Below are positions 3,667 to 10,838 of a stretch of 12,643 bases of DNA, piece after piece. The stretch comes from CAZWRF01 sp964636095 (GTDB lineage Bacteria; Patescibacteriota; Minisyncoccia; JAHISW01; Tagabacteraceae). The stretch spans positions 1-12,643 of the forward strand of contig CAZWRF010000020.1 in the NCBI GenBank assembly GCA_964636095.1. Reading direction: 5' to 3'. The first letter of the stretch is position 1. The number at the start of each line of letters is the position of its first letter. The translations under genes were made by a program, and so were the position numbers. Below the pieces are notes generated by a model. That model was given only the letters and a program-made list of their open reading frames with translations, did not search any database and had not been told where the DNA came from.

Positions 3667-6357
3667 TTATTTTCTTGCGCTCGATTTGGCTTTTTGCTTT
3701 TTTAAGACAGCGTTTCTTCCTCTCTTCTTTTTAGGAATAGCTTCAATAACCAGCTCGCCCTCGTGGACGTGAACGGACACCGCGTCTCCTGCGGAAATTT
3801 TACCGGAAATAATATATTCGGCAACAGAGTTTAAAACCTTGCTCTGGATAAGCCGCTTCAACGGTCTGGCGCCGTACTCGGCGCTAAACCCTTTCTTAGA
3901 AAGATAAGTAAGGGCGTCGGGAGATATTTTTAAAGAAATATCTTTTGCCCCAAGCCTTTCAATAACTTCTTTTATCTGTATTTTCACAATGCTCTTTAGG
4001 TCTTCCTCCTTTAGACTGTTGAAAATAATCACTTCATCCAGGCGATTAAGAAATTCCGGCCTGAACCTTGATTCAAGGCTTTGATAAATTTTTTCTTTAA
4101 GCGCCTCCTCCTTGCTCTCTCGCTTGGTGCCGGAAGAAAATCCTATTCTCGACATTTGTTTCACAAATTCTGACCCAACGTTTGAAGTCATTATTAGAAT
4201 TGTATTCTTAAAATTCACATGCCTTCCTTTTGAATCGGTAAGCCGTCCATTGTCCAAAACCTGAAGCATGATATTAAAAACTTCCGGATGCGCTTTTTCA
4301 ATTTCATCGAAAAGTACAACAGCATACGGTCTGTGTCTTATGGTTTCCGTAAGGTTTCCGCCTTCCTCGTGGCCCACATAGCCGGGAGGAGAGCCTATAA
4401 GCTTTGATACCGCATGTTTTTCCATAAACTCAGACATATCCACGCGAACAAGAGCTTTCTCGTCATTGAACATAAACTGGGCCAACGCTCTGGCAAGCTC
4501 CGTTTTACCTACGCCGGTGGGACCAAGAAACATAAACGAGCCAATAGGTCTTTCCATGTCAGAAATACCGGCTCTTGAACGGCGCACGGCCTGCGCTATT
4601 TTAGTTATCGCTTCGTCCTGACCCACAACGCGGTTTTTAAGAGCACCTTCCATTTTGAGAAGCTTCTGGGCTTCAGACTCAAGCATCTTTGAAACCGGAA
4701 TACCGGTCCACTTGGAAACAACTTCCGCTATATCTTCCTCCGTAATTTCTTCTTTTAGTACGCGCCTTGAGGACTGAAGCTTTCTTAAGCGCGCTTCTGT
4801 TTTCTTGAGCTCGGCCTCCAACTGAGGTATATTTGCGTATCTTATCTCGGCAACTCTCGTAAGGTTGCCCTTTCTTTCTTCGGAATCCGCCTCAAGCCTT
4901 TTGCTTTCAAGGTCGGTTTTCAACTGTCTTATTAAAGTGATAGCTTCTTTTTCGTTTTTCCATTTAAGCTCAAGGGAGGAAATTTGCTCCTTGTAGTTAC
5001 TTATCTCTTTGTCCAATTTTTTTATTTTTTGCTTTGATTTCGTGTCCTTCTCACTTTTTAAAGCTTCTTTTTCAATCTCAAGCTTTCTTATATCCTTGTG
5101 GACTGTTTCAAGTTCTTTGGGCATGCTGTCAAGCTCCAGGCGCAAAGCTGAAGCGGCTTCATCCACAAGATCAATAGCCTTGTCGGGTAAAAACCTGTCC
5201 GTAATATACCGGCTTGAAAGCTGAACGGCGGCTTGAAGCGCTGTATCCGTAATGCGAACGCCATGATGAAGTTCGTATTTTTCCTTTATGCCCCTTAATA
5301 TCAAAACGGTATCTTCGGGGGTAGGCTCCTCAACATAAACCGGCTGGAACCTTCGGGTAAGCGCAGGGTCCTTCTCGATGTACTTTTGGTACTCTTTCAA
5401 AGTAGTTGCCCCAACAGCCCTAAGCTCTCCCTTAGCCAATGCGGGCTTCAAAAGGTTGGAGGCATCTATGGCCCCCTCGGCGCCTCCGGCGCCGACAAGA
5501 GTATGAAGCTCGTCTATAAAAAGAATTACTCTGCCTTTGGCTCTCTCGATTTCCCTCATCACAATTTTTAATCTCTCTTCAAATTCACCTCTGTACTTTG
5601 TACCGGCAACAAGCGAACCCAAATCCAAAGCTATCACTTCCTTGTCTTTCAGAGATTCCGGCACTTCTCCCTGAACTATCCTCTGACTAAGGCCTTCAAC
5701 AACGGCCGTTTTTCCTACTCCGGCCTCGCCTATCAGCACCGGGTTGTTTTTCGTTCTTCGCGAAAGCACCTGCATTACACGTTTTATCTCGTCCTCGCGC
5801 CCTATAATAGGGTCTAGTTTGTCTTCTCTTGCCATTTTAGTAAGATTTCTTGAATATTTTTCCAAAACCCTCAGACTTTTGTCTTCCTTTGCCTCGTGGA
5901 TCTGCTGAGTTCCTCCAAGGTTCTTTAAAATATTAAGGACCGCGTCTTTGTCCACTCGATGACGCGTTAAAATATCTCTCGCTTTTGATTGTGTTTCCAA
6001 GAGACCCAAAAACAAATGCTCCGTTGAAATATGACTAACGCCCAAAGTTTGTGAGGCATGATAAGAAGCTTCGAGAGCCTTGCCCAAATCGGGCGTAAGA
6101 TAAACCTGCATGGAAGGCACGGGGGGACCGCTCGGACGCCCCATTTCATCCAGTTCAATCATTATTGAATCCGTAAGAAAATTGACATCAACATCCAGCT
6201 TGTCCAAGATAGACAAAACAACTCCATCGTCTTGAAAAATAAGCGATGCCAAAAGGTGAACAGTGTCTATTTGGCTTTGCCCTCGCTCCATAGCAAGCTC
6301 ATGAGCTCTCCTTATGGCTTTTTGGGCCTTAGCCGTAAAATTTGAAAATGGCAACAT
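3667..6357 (-). CDS. clpB: ClpB-type AAA+ disaggregase with ClpP-docking-like IGF loop
   Basis: An 896-residue Hsp100 unfoldase. Order: Clp-N repeat domain (1-145), AAA+ module 1 with Walker A GEAGVGKT (210-217) and Walker B VILFIDE (277-283), a long coiled-coil middle domain (about 406-536) with the ClpB signature around residues 494-514 (EERKGNLTRVAEIRYANIPQLE), then AAA+ module 2 with Walker A GPTGVGKT (612-619) and Walker B VVLFDE (680-685), and the C-terminal D2-small domain with GARPLKR. The long middle domain identifies ClpB (DnaK-linked disaggregation) rather than ClpC. However, residues 738-740 are IGF, at the place where ClpA/ClpC/ClpX carry their ClpP-binding loop and where ClpB has a deletion. 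A lysine/arginine-rich tail (876-896) extends past the usual ClpB end. It follows htrA with a 44-nt gap and is probably co-transcribed. Confidence 0.93.
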   Translation of the reverse strand: MLPFSNFTAKAQKAIRRAHELAMERGQSQIDTVHLLASLIFQDDGVVLSILDKLDVDVNFLTDSIMIELDEMGRPSGPPVPSMQVYLTPDLGKALEASYHASQTLGVSHISTEHLFLGLLETQSKARDILTRHRVDKDAVLNILKNLGGTQQIHEAKEDKSLRVLEKYSRNLTKMAREDKLDPIIGREDEIKRVMQVLSRRTKNNPVLIGEAGVGKTAVVEGLSQRIVQGEVPESLKDKEVIALDLGSLVAGTKYRGEFEERLKIVMREIERAKGRVILFIDELHTLVGAGGAEGAIDASNLLKPALAKGELRAVGATTLKEYQKYIEKDPALTRRFQPVYVEEPTPEDTVLILRGIKEKYELHHGVRITDTALQAAVQLSSRYITDRFLPDKAIDLVDEAASALRLELDSMPKELETVHKDIRKLEIEKEALKSEKDTKSKQKIKKLDKEISNYKEQISSLELKWKNEKEAITLIRQLKTDLESKRLEADSEERKGNLTRVAEIRYANIPQLEAELKKTEARLRKLQSSRRVLKEEITEEDIAEVVSKWTGIPVSKMLESEAQKLLKMEGALKNRVVGQDEAITKIAQAVRRSRAGISDMERPIGSFMFLGPTGVGKTELARALAQFMFNDEKALVRVDMSEFMEKHAVSKLIGSPPGYVGHEEGGNLTETIRHRPYAVVLFDEIEKAHPEVFNIMLQVLDNGRLTDSKGRHVNFKNTILIMTSNVGSEFVKQMSRIGFSSGTKRESKEEALKEKIYQSLESRFRPEFLNRLDEVIIFNSLKEEDLKSIVKIQIKEVIERLGAKDISLKISPDALTYLSKKGFSAEYGARPLKRLIQSKVLNSVAEYIISGKISAGDAVSVHVHEGELVIEAIPKKKRGRNAVLKKQKAKSSARK

Positions 6358-6401
6358 GTTTAAAAATTTTTAATTCACCTAATTTCTAATTGTCTAATAT
6401 T

Positions 6402-7676
6402 CTACACTGTTTCTGGTCTTTCGTCAAGAGTAACGGATACGTCCATTTCTTTTCCGTCCCTTAAGACTTTCAGGGTGACCGTGTCACCGACTCTTTTGTT
6501 GGCTATAAGCCTATTTAAAGGATTGTCTTTAGTTATTTTTTGTCCGTCAAACTCCAGTATTATATCCCCCTCTTTGAGCCCCGCTTTGTCAGCCGGACTG
6601 TCTTTCATAACGGAAACCCCATCCGAACCGGGAGTAATCAAAACGCCGTAGTCAACCGACAGTCCCTTCTCTTCTTTCACGCTCGCGTTTATTGATGTAT
6701 AGGAAACACCTAAAAAGGCATATCTTATTTTCCCAAACTCATTAACATCGGCTATACCTTTTTTGGCAAAATTAATAGGCAATGCAAACCCGACATTTTC
6801 TCCTCCCTGCGCAACAGCTGTATTTAACCCTACTACTTGTCCGCTAAGATTCAACAGAGGCCCCCCCGAATTTCCCGGGCTTATAGCCGCATCTGTTTGT
6901 ATAAGCATATCCAACTGCTCCGATTGGCCGGTACCAACGTCCGAAGCAACAACGGAGCGATTCAATCCGGAAATAATTCCCTCAGAAACCGTATTTTGAA
7001 ATTCTCCCAAAGTATTTCCTATGGCGATGGCGGTTTGTCCAACTTTTATGTTTTGGGAATCTCCCAGAGGAATAAAGTTGAAATTGTCTCCGTCCACTTT
7101 CAGTATGGCGATATCATAAACAGGGTCCCTCGCTAAAACTTTGGCTGTAAGCTTGCGCCCGTCGTTTAAAATAACCGTGTACTCCGCTTCCGTGTCAGAC
7201 ACAACGTGCTTGTTGGTTAAAAGCATGCCGTCTTTTGAAACAAAGAATCCGGAACCGCTGGAAACTTCCTGTTTTTGAGTACCGTTCTGACGATACTGAG
7301 GAATTTCAAACTGAGGAAGAAGCTCCGGAGGTATATCCTGCCCTTCAAAAGGATTTACATAATACTGTTCAATAACAGGCACGTCTTTTGTGGCCACGAC
7401 ACTAACAACCGCCGAAGAAGTATCCGCCGCAATTTTGGTAATTTGGTCTTCCTGGGTAATTACAACAGTTTGGGGCGGGCTTGTGTTTTTTTGATTATCG
7501 GCGTTGGCCGGAATTATTGTTTGTACGGTTTTTTCAATAACTTTACCGACGGTTTGGGTTATAGGCGACGGTGCTTGGTTCACCAAAGTCGCCGTGACGA
7601 TTGCCGTAGCCACGGAAGTAACAAAAGTTACCAAAAGAACCAATAAAATAAGTTGTGAGCGGTTGAGGTCTTCCAT
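6402..7676 (-). CDS. HtrA/DegP-family membrane-anchored serine protease
   Basis: A 424-residue envelope quality-control protease. Residues 8-32 form an uncleaved N-terminal transmembrane anchor, followed by a Thr/Pro/Gln-rich linker to about 75. The trypsin-like domain has the full triad: H157 (NKHVVS), D188 (YDIAIL) and S270 (GNSGGP). A single PDZ domain follows (about 318-415, with SPADKAGLKEGDIIL), which would bind C-termini of misfolded or target proteins. One PDZ and a membrane anchor resemble DegS and Gram-positive HtrA more than two-PDZ DegP. It acts on the outer face of the cytoplasmic membrane. It lies directly upstream of clpB, forming a proteostasis pair. No SD precedes the ATG at 7676; the region upstream is shared with the divergent Nudix gene. 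Confidence 0.92.
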   Translation of the reverse strand: MEDLNRSQLILLVLLVTFVTSVATAIVTATLVNQAPSPITQTVGKVIEKTVQTIIPANADNQKNTSPPQTVVITQEDQITKIAADTSSAVVSVVATKDVPVIEQYYVNPFEGQDIPPELLPQFEIPQYRQNGTQKQEVSSGSGFFVSKDGMLLTNKHVVSDTEAEYTVILNDGRKLTAKVLARDPVYDIAILKVDGDNFNFIPLGDSQNIKVGQTAIAIGNTLGEFQNTVSEGIISGLNRSVVASDVGTGQSEQLDMLIQTDAAISPGNSGGPLLNLSGQVVGLNTAVAQGGENVGFALPINFAKKGIADVNEFGKIRYAFLGVSYTSINASVKEEKGLSVDYGVLITPGSDGVSVMKDSPADKAGLKEGDIILEFDGQKITKDNPLNRLIANKRVGDTVTLKVLRDGKEMDVSVTLDERPETV

Positions 7677-7698
7677 ATTTTTATTTTTTGTATTGTTA

Positions 7699-7727
7699 TT
7701 GACTTTTTATTGTAACTATGTTAAGAT
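7699..7727 (+). promoter_or_regulatory. Candidate promoter for the Nudix-like gene
   Basis: -35 TTGACT (7699-7704), 17-bp spacer, -10 TAAGAT (7722-7727), pointing rightward into the 120-bp divergent region between htrA and the Nudix gene. Further AT-rich -10-like boxes (TATTAT near 7745, TATAAC near 7760) lie closer to the gene, so the exact start is uncertain. Confidence 0.4.
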
Positions 7728-7783
7728 TAAGCCCAGATTAAGGGTATTATTTTGAAATTATAACATATAGGACCAGGCAACGG

Positions 7784-7791
7784 AAAGGAGG
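7784..7791 (+). promoter_or_regulatory. Strong Shine-Dalgarno of the Nudix-like gene
   Basis: AAAGGAGG, five bases before the ATG at 7797. It fixes the start codon and contrasts with most neighbours, which lack any SD. Confidence 0.85.
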
Positions 7792-7796
7792 AAACT

Positions 7797-8285
7797 ATGG
7801 ACGAAGGAATGGTCAGCGGGATTTGCGTGGATTGGAACAAATTAACGATAATTATGGTGCCCAATATGGCTCCGGAAAAAGGTGAAGCATTGGGACTTCC
7901 CGGCGGAATAATCGGACGGAATGAAACTCGTGAAGATGCCATGATTCGGGAGTGGAAAGAAGAGGTTTGGGGTTGCGGAACTCCGATTGTAACATTCTTC
8001 CGAGCGTTGAAAAAAAACGGCCGCAACGGTTCCCCGCCGCATCTTCAGCATATATTCGTAACTGAAGATAGCGGCCGAGAGTTAAGGAAATCAGGTGTTC
8101 GCGGCGAAACAAAAGCTCCGGTTCGCGTTAGTTTATGGAGTATCGCAAAAGGAAACATAGAGGTTTTTCATTCCCACAAACTGGCTATTCTTGCTCTTCT
8201 CGAGTACGCGGCTACTCTTAACAAAGACCTTTCGTTTTTGGCTATAGCAATGGACAAAAGAATGAAAAAGATACCGGAAAAATAA
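7797..8285 (+). CDS. Nudix-family hydrolase with atypical Nudix box
   Basis: A 162-residue protein with a recognisable Nudix box at 37-59: G37, E43, then R51-E52 and E55-E56, in the order GX5EX7REUXEE. The three glutamates that bind Mg2+ are kept, so hydrolysis of a nucleoside-diphosphate-linked compound is plausible. The glycine expected next (position 58) is tryptophan, with glycine one residue later, so the loop is altered. The substrate cannot be read from the sequence. It is the only + strand gene between 2.9 and 12.6 kb and forms its own unit: candidate promoter, AAAGGAGG SD, and a terminator right after the stop. It converges on nfu with 2 nt between the stop codons. Confidence 0.8.
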   Translation: MDEGMVSGICVDWNKLTIIMVPNMAPEKGEALGLPGGIIGRNETREDAMIREWKEEVWGCGTPIVTFFRALKKNGRNGSPPHLQHIFVTEDSGRELRKSGVRGETKAPVRVSLWSIAKGNIEVFHSHKLAILALLEYAATLNKDLSFLAIAMDKRMKKIPEK

Positions 8286-8287
8286 AT

Positions 8288-8512
8288 CTAAACCGCCTCA
8301 ACGGATTTTATCTGTTGAGGCAGTTTTTGTTTTAAAGTTTCCTCAACAAGATTTTTCAAGGTCATCTGCGAAAAAGCGCAACCGGCGCATGCTCCTTCAA
8401 GGCGCACTTTTACCACTCCGCCTTTCTCGCTGACAAATTCAATATTTCCGCCATGCCCGGCAACCAAGGGATTTATTTCTTCTTTAATTATTTTTTTTAC
8501 CTTTTCTTTCAT
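8288..8512 (-). CDS. NifU C-terminal domain (Nfu) Fe-S carrier
   Basis: A 74-residue single-domain Nfu protein. The motif GACAGCAFSQMTLKNLVEETL holds the CxxC pair (C42 and C45) that binds a shared [4Fe-4S] cluster between two monomers and passes it to apo-proteins. The N-terminal half (KKIIKEEINPLVAGHGGNIEF) fits the family. Its start at 8512 lies inside the 3' end of iscU (29-nt overlap, different frame), so translation is probably coupled. Its last codons also form the hairpin of the opposite-strand Nudix terminator. Probable clients in this window include MiaB, which needs two [4Fe-4S] clusters (inference). Confidence 0.92.
   Translation of the reverse strand: MKEKVKKIIKEEINPLVAGHGGNIEFVSEKGGVVKVRLEGACAGCAFSQMTLKNLVEETLKQKLPQQIKSVEAV
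8295..8333 (+). terminator. Terminator of Nudix gene, inside nfu coding sequence
   Basis: A 12-bp stem (8295-8306 with 8310-8321, one G-U pair, core GCCTCAAC/GTTGAGGC), loop TTT, then AGTTTTTGTTTT. It starts 9 nt after the Nudix stop and lies within the last codons of the opposite-strand nfu gene. Confidence 0.8.
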
Positions 8513-8924
8513 AATTTTCTACCGTTTTTTTAAACGCCTGGTCGGCCAAGACCGAACAATGAATTTTAATTTTCGGCAGGCCGCCAAGCTCCTTGATAAT
8601 GTCTTTTGGGGTAATTTTAAGGGCGTCTTCCAAACTCTTCCCTATCGCCATCTCTGAAAAAACCGAAGTTGAAGCTATGGCCGTGGCGCATCCGAAAGTT
8701 CGCCATTTCAGTTTTTTTATCTTTCCCGTTTTTTTGTCCACTTTGAGCCACATTCTCATTACGTCTCCGCAAACGGGCGCGCCGATAATGCCTTCGGCGT
8801 CAAACTCCCCCGGTTTTGGATCTTTAAGCAATACATTTTTTGGATGGAAAAAATGGCCTTTTACCTTTTCCGAATAATACCACTCCCCCACATCGGCTTT
8901 TTTGTTTTTGTTATTTTTTAACAT
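8484..8924 (-). CDS. iscU: IscU-type Fe-S cluster scaffold
   Basis: A 146-residue scaffold on which [2Fe-2S] clusters are built from cysteine-derived sulfur. Ligands: C52 and D54 in GAPVCGDVM, C79 in TFGCATAIASTS, and H122-C123 in IHCSVLADQA. All three cysteines and the cluster-release aspartate are present. The LPPVK motif recognised by HscA in IscU is replaced by GLPKIKIHC, with LPKIK in that place, so chaperone binding is uncertain and no hscA/hscB is nearby. I use the ATG at 8924; the in-frame extension upstream has no family similarity. No SD or convincing promoter is seen in the 118 nt separating it from iscS. Its end overlaps nfu by 29 nt. Confidence 0.93.
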   Translation of the reverse strand: MLKNNKNKKADVGEWYYSEKVKGHFFHPKNVLLKDPKPGEFDAEGIIGAPVCGDVMRMWLKVDKKTGKIKKLKWRTFGCATAIASTSVFSEMAIGKSLEDALKITPKDIIKELGGLPKIKIHCSVLADQAFKKTVENYERKGKKNN

Positions 8925-9042
8925 TTCTATAAAAGCGAAGAAAAATAAATTTTGGAAATCGTAGGTGTGGGCGCGCTTTTCGAACGAAGTGAGAAAAAAG
9001 GGATAAACGATTTTCAAAATTTGATTTTTCGAAGCTGGTTTG

Positions 9043-10236
9043 CTAAATAGCGGACATGTTTCTCAATTTTTTAATAATTTCCGGCAAAACTTTCAAAACA
9101 TAATCAATGTCTTCTTTCTTTGTTTTCTTACCCAAAGTAAACCTCACCGAGCCATGGGCGTATTCATAAGGCCTGCCAAGGGCTCTTATCACATGCGACA
9201 CCTCCAAATTGTCCGAGTTGCAAGCCGAGCCGGTTGAACAAGCTATGCCCCTTGCGTCCAAATACAAAACTATGGACTCGCCCTCAACTCCGAGAAATGA
9301 AATATTCACGTTGTTGGGAAGACGCTTTTCAGCCGAGCCATTCAAAACAGTATCAGGCACGGATTTTAAAATACCTTTTATAAAATAATCCCTTAGTCTT
9401 GAAAGACGAGCTGATTCTTTCTCCCTTTCCTTTTGTGCCAATTCAAGGGCCTTTGCAAGGCCCACAATGGCCGGCACGTTTTCGGTACCCGGGTTGATGC
9501 CCTTTTCCTGCCCTCCACCGAAAGAAAGCGGCGATATCTTTATTCCCCTCTTAATGTAAAGGGCGCCCACACCTTTAGGTCCGTAAATTTTTGAGCCATT
9601 AAGACTCAACAGATCAACGCCCGGTTTCAAAACATTGAGATCGATATAAGAAGGCGCTTGGACCGCGTCGGTATGAAACAGCGGATCGGAAGCGTTTCCA
9701 CCCTTCTCTTTTTTATACAATCTTATCGCTTTGGAAATTTCAGAAATGGGCTGGATAGCCCCTATCTCATTATTTGCTAACATTACAGAAACTAAAATTG
9801 TTTCGGGTCTTAGTGATTCTTTGAATTGCTTCAGGTCAATGATGCCGTCTTTGCCAACATTGATGTAGCTAACTTCAAAACCTTCGTTTTCAAGCTGTTC
9901 AAAAGAATATAAAACCGCGTGGTGCTCTATTTTTGAAGTGATTATGTGAGGCGTCGCGCCCTTTTTTAGAGTTTTAGCCAAGTGGCGCGCGGCGCCAAAA
10001 ATGGCCAGATTATCTCCCTGCGTGCCTCCCCCGGTAAAAATTATTTCATCGGGCTGAGCACCCAAAGAGCGCGCCACGGACAACCGCGCGTCGGAAATGG
10101 CTTTTTTGGCGATACGGCCCTCTTCATAAATTGCCGACGGATTCCCGAAATTTTCAATAAAAAAAGCATCCATGGCTTTTTTCACCGCCGGGTCCATATA
10201 TGTGGTAGCCGCGTGGTCCAAATATATTCTCTTCAT
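9043..10236 (-). CDS. iscS: Cysteine desulfurase, NifS/IscS group I
   Basis: A 397-residue PLP enzyme that takes sulfur from L-cysteine and delivers it as a persulfide to IscU. Features: YLDHAATT start, H105 (IEHHAV), N156 (ANNEIGAIQP), D190 and Q193 (HTDAVQA), PLP lysine K216 in LNGSKIYGPKG, GGGQEKG at 240-246, and catalytic C339 in the flexible loop CSTGSACNS. The histidine usually before the PLP lysine is serine here (NGSK), and the usual Arg of the R-x-GT motif is replaced (INPGTENV); both are worth noting, though NGSK may be a normal group variant. The ATG at 10236 is chosen from homology and a promoter ending 7 nt upstream. It heads the iscS-iscU-nfu set; fdx, iscA and hscAB are absent here. 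Confidence 0.94.
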   Translation of the reverse strand: MKRIYLDHAATTYMDPAVKKAMDAFFIENFGNPSAIYEEGRIAKKAISDARLSVARSLGAQPDEIIFTGGGTQGDNLAIFGAARHLAKTLKKGATPHIITSKIEHHAVLYSFEQLENEGFEVSYINVGKDGIIDLKQFKESLRPETILVSVMLANNEIGAIQPISEISKAIRLYKKEKGGNASDPLFHTDAVQAPSYIDLNVLKPGVDLLSLNGSKIYGPKGVGALYIKRGIKISPLSFGGGQEKGINPGTENVPAIVGLAKALELAQKEREKESARLSRLRDYFIKGILKSVPDTVLNGSAEKRLPNNVNISFLGVEGESIVLYLDARGIACSTGSACNSDNLEVSHVIRALGRPYEYAHGSVRFTLGKKTKKEDIDYVLKVLPEIIKKLRNMSAI

Positions 10237-10243
10237 CCGTAAA

Positions 10244-10272
10244 ATTCTACAATATTTTCCGCCCCAAGGCAA
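10244..10272 (-). promoter_or_regulatory. Promoter of iscS (leaderless)
   Basis: On the minus strand, -35 TTGCCT (10272-10267), 17-bp spacer, -10 TAGAAT (10249-10244). Only seven bases separate the -10 from the iscS ATG, so transcription would start at or within one base of the start codon. It lies just after the terminator of the upstream gene. Confidence 0.6.
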
Positions 10273-10279
10273 TGTTTTT

Positions 10280-10318
10280 TTAATAAAAAAGAAGCCCCGG
10301 GTCGTTTTGACCCGGGGC
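10280..10318 (-). terminator. Rho-independent terminator of the small membrane-protein gene
   Basis: A perfect 10-bp GC-rich stem GCCCCGGGTC/GACCCGGGGC (10318-10294) with a 5-nt loop, followed on the minus strand by TTCTTTTTTATT. It ends the unit that starts at 10796 and insulates iscS. Between the gene's stop and this hairpin lies an orphan SD-like AAGGAGG (10352-10358) with no start codon after it. Confidence 0.88.
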
Positions 10319-10388
10319 CGTATACTTAACTTCTTATTTCCCCGTTTTGAACCTCCTTTTTGTTTTTTATTTACCGTTAACCACTTAA

Positions 10389-10727
10389 TCACTGTTTTTC
10401 AAAAGATTTAAAAAAGAATTTCGCCACGGATTCTCCCAACTTGCTCCCGCCTTTAATCAAAGCGCCCGTACCACAAAATAACAAATACATAAAAAGCAGA
10501 AACGCGAATGTTAAAAGTACGATACGTGGGTCCTTTACACACATAACTATAAAAGTGTAAGCAAAAGCAATCGCAACAACAAGGGTAGGACCGCCCACAA
10601 CGGCGAAAATAGTAATTACAACCTTTTCAAACCCGTCGACAAAACCTTTCTCCCTTTTCTCCAACTGATACAGGAAAAACCATATGGCGATAGAGCAAAC
10701 GACAAAACAGGAAATTAATAAATTCAT
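10389..10727 (-). CDS. Small three-helix membrane protein of unknown function
   Basis: I do not recognise this 112-residue protein. It has three hydrophobic segments (about 2-20, 38-62 and 68-86), a charged stretch between the first two (QLEKREKGFVDGFEK) and an amphipathic, basic C-terminal tail (KGGSKLGESVAKFFFKSFEKQ). Three cysteines occur within the membrane segments (7, 11, 63) and another at 85. The start is well set: AAGGAG lies six bases before the ATG at 10727. It ends with TGA. It forms its own unit with a TTGACA promoter, a leader of about 60-65 nt, a 34-bp dyad upstream and a strong terminator downstream, in contrast to its leaderless neighbours. Confidence 0.75.
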   Translation of the reverse strand: MNLLISCFVVCSIAIWFFLYQLEKREKGFVDGFEKVVITIFAVVGGPTLVVAIAFAYTFIVMCVKDPRIVLLTFAFLLFMYLLFCGTGALIKGGSKLGESVAKFFFKSFEKQ

Positions 10728-10795
10728 GTCTCTCTCCTTTTCAGTTCATATTTTAAGCTTTCAAGATTTCAAAATAACCCGCTAAATCTACTATA

Positions 10796-10824
10796 AAAAT
10801 AGCACGACTTTATTATTTTGTCAA
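10796..10824 (-). promoter_or_regulatory. Sigma-70 promoter of the small membrane-protein gene
   Basis: On the minus strand, consensus -35 TTGACA (10824-10819), 17-bp spacer, -10 TATTTT (10801-10796). The expected start near 10789 gives a leader of about 60 nt containing the SD. The 34-bp dyad ends 14 bp upstream of the -35. Confidence 0.65.
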
Positions 10825-10838
10825 TAAACACACGAAAA

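Noticed and set aside
8925..9017. N-terminal extension of IscU
   Set aside because: Adds Phe-rich residues unlike the family; homology begins after the ATG at 8924.
8925..9042. Terminator or promoter between iscS and iscU
   Set aside because: Only short imperfect repeats and no convincing -35/-10 pair or SD; I see nothing firm in these 118 nt.
9688..9699. GGAAGCGTTTCC in iscS as another palindromic insertion
   Set aside because: Only 4-bp arms, and the KKEKGGNASDPL loop is variable in length in the family; too weak to separate from chance.
10237..10392. N-terminal extension of IscS
   Set aside because: It would read through a strong terminator and a promoter; the conserved MKRIYLDHAATT start is at 10236.
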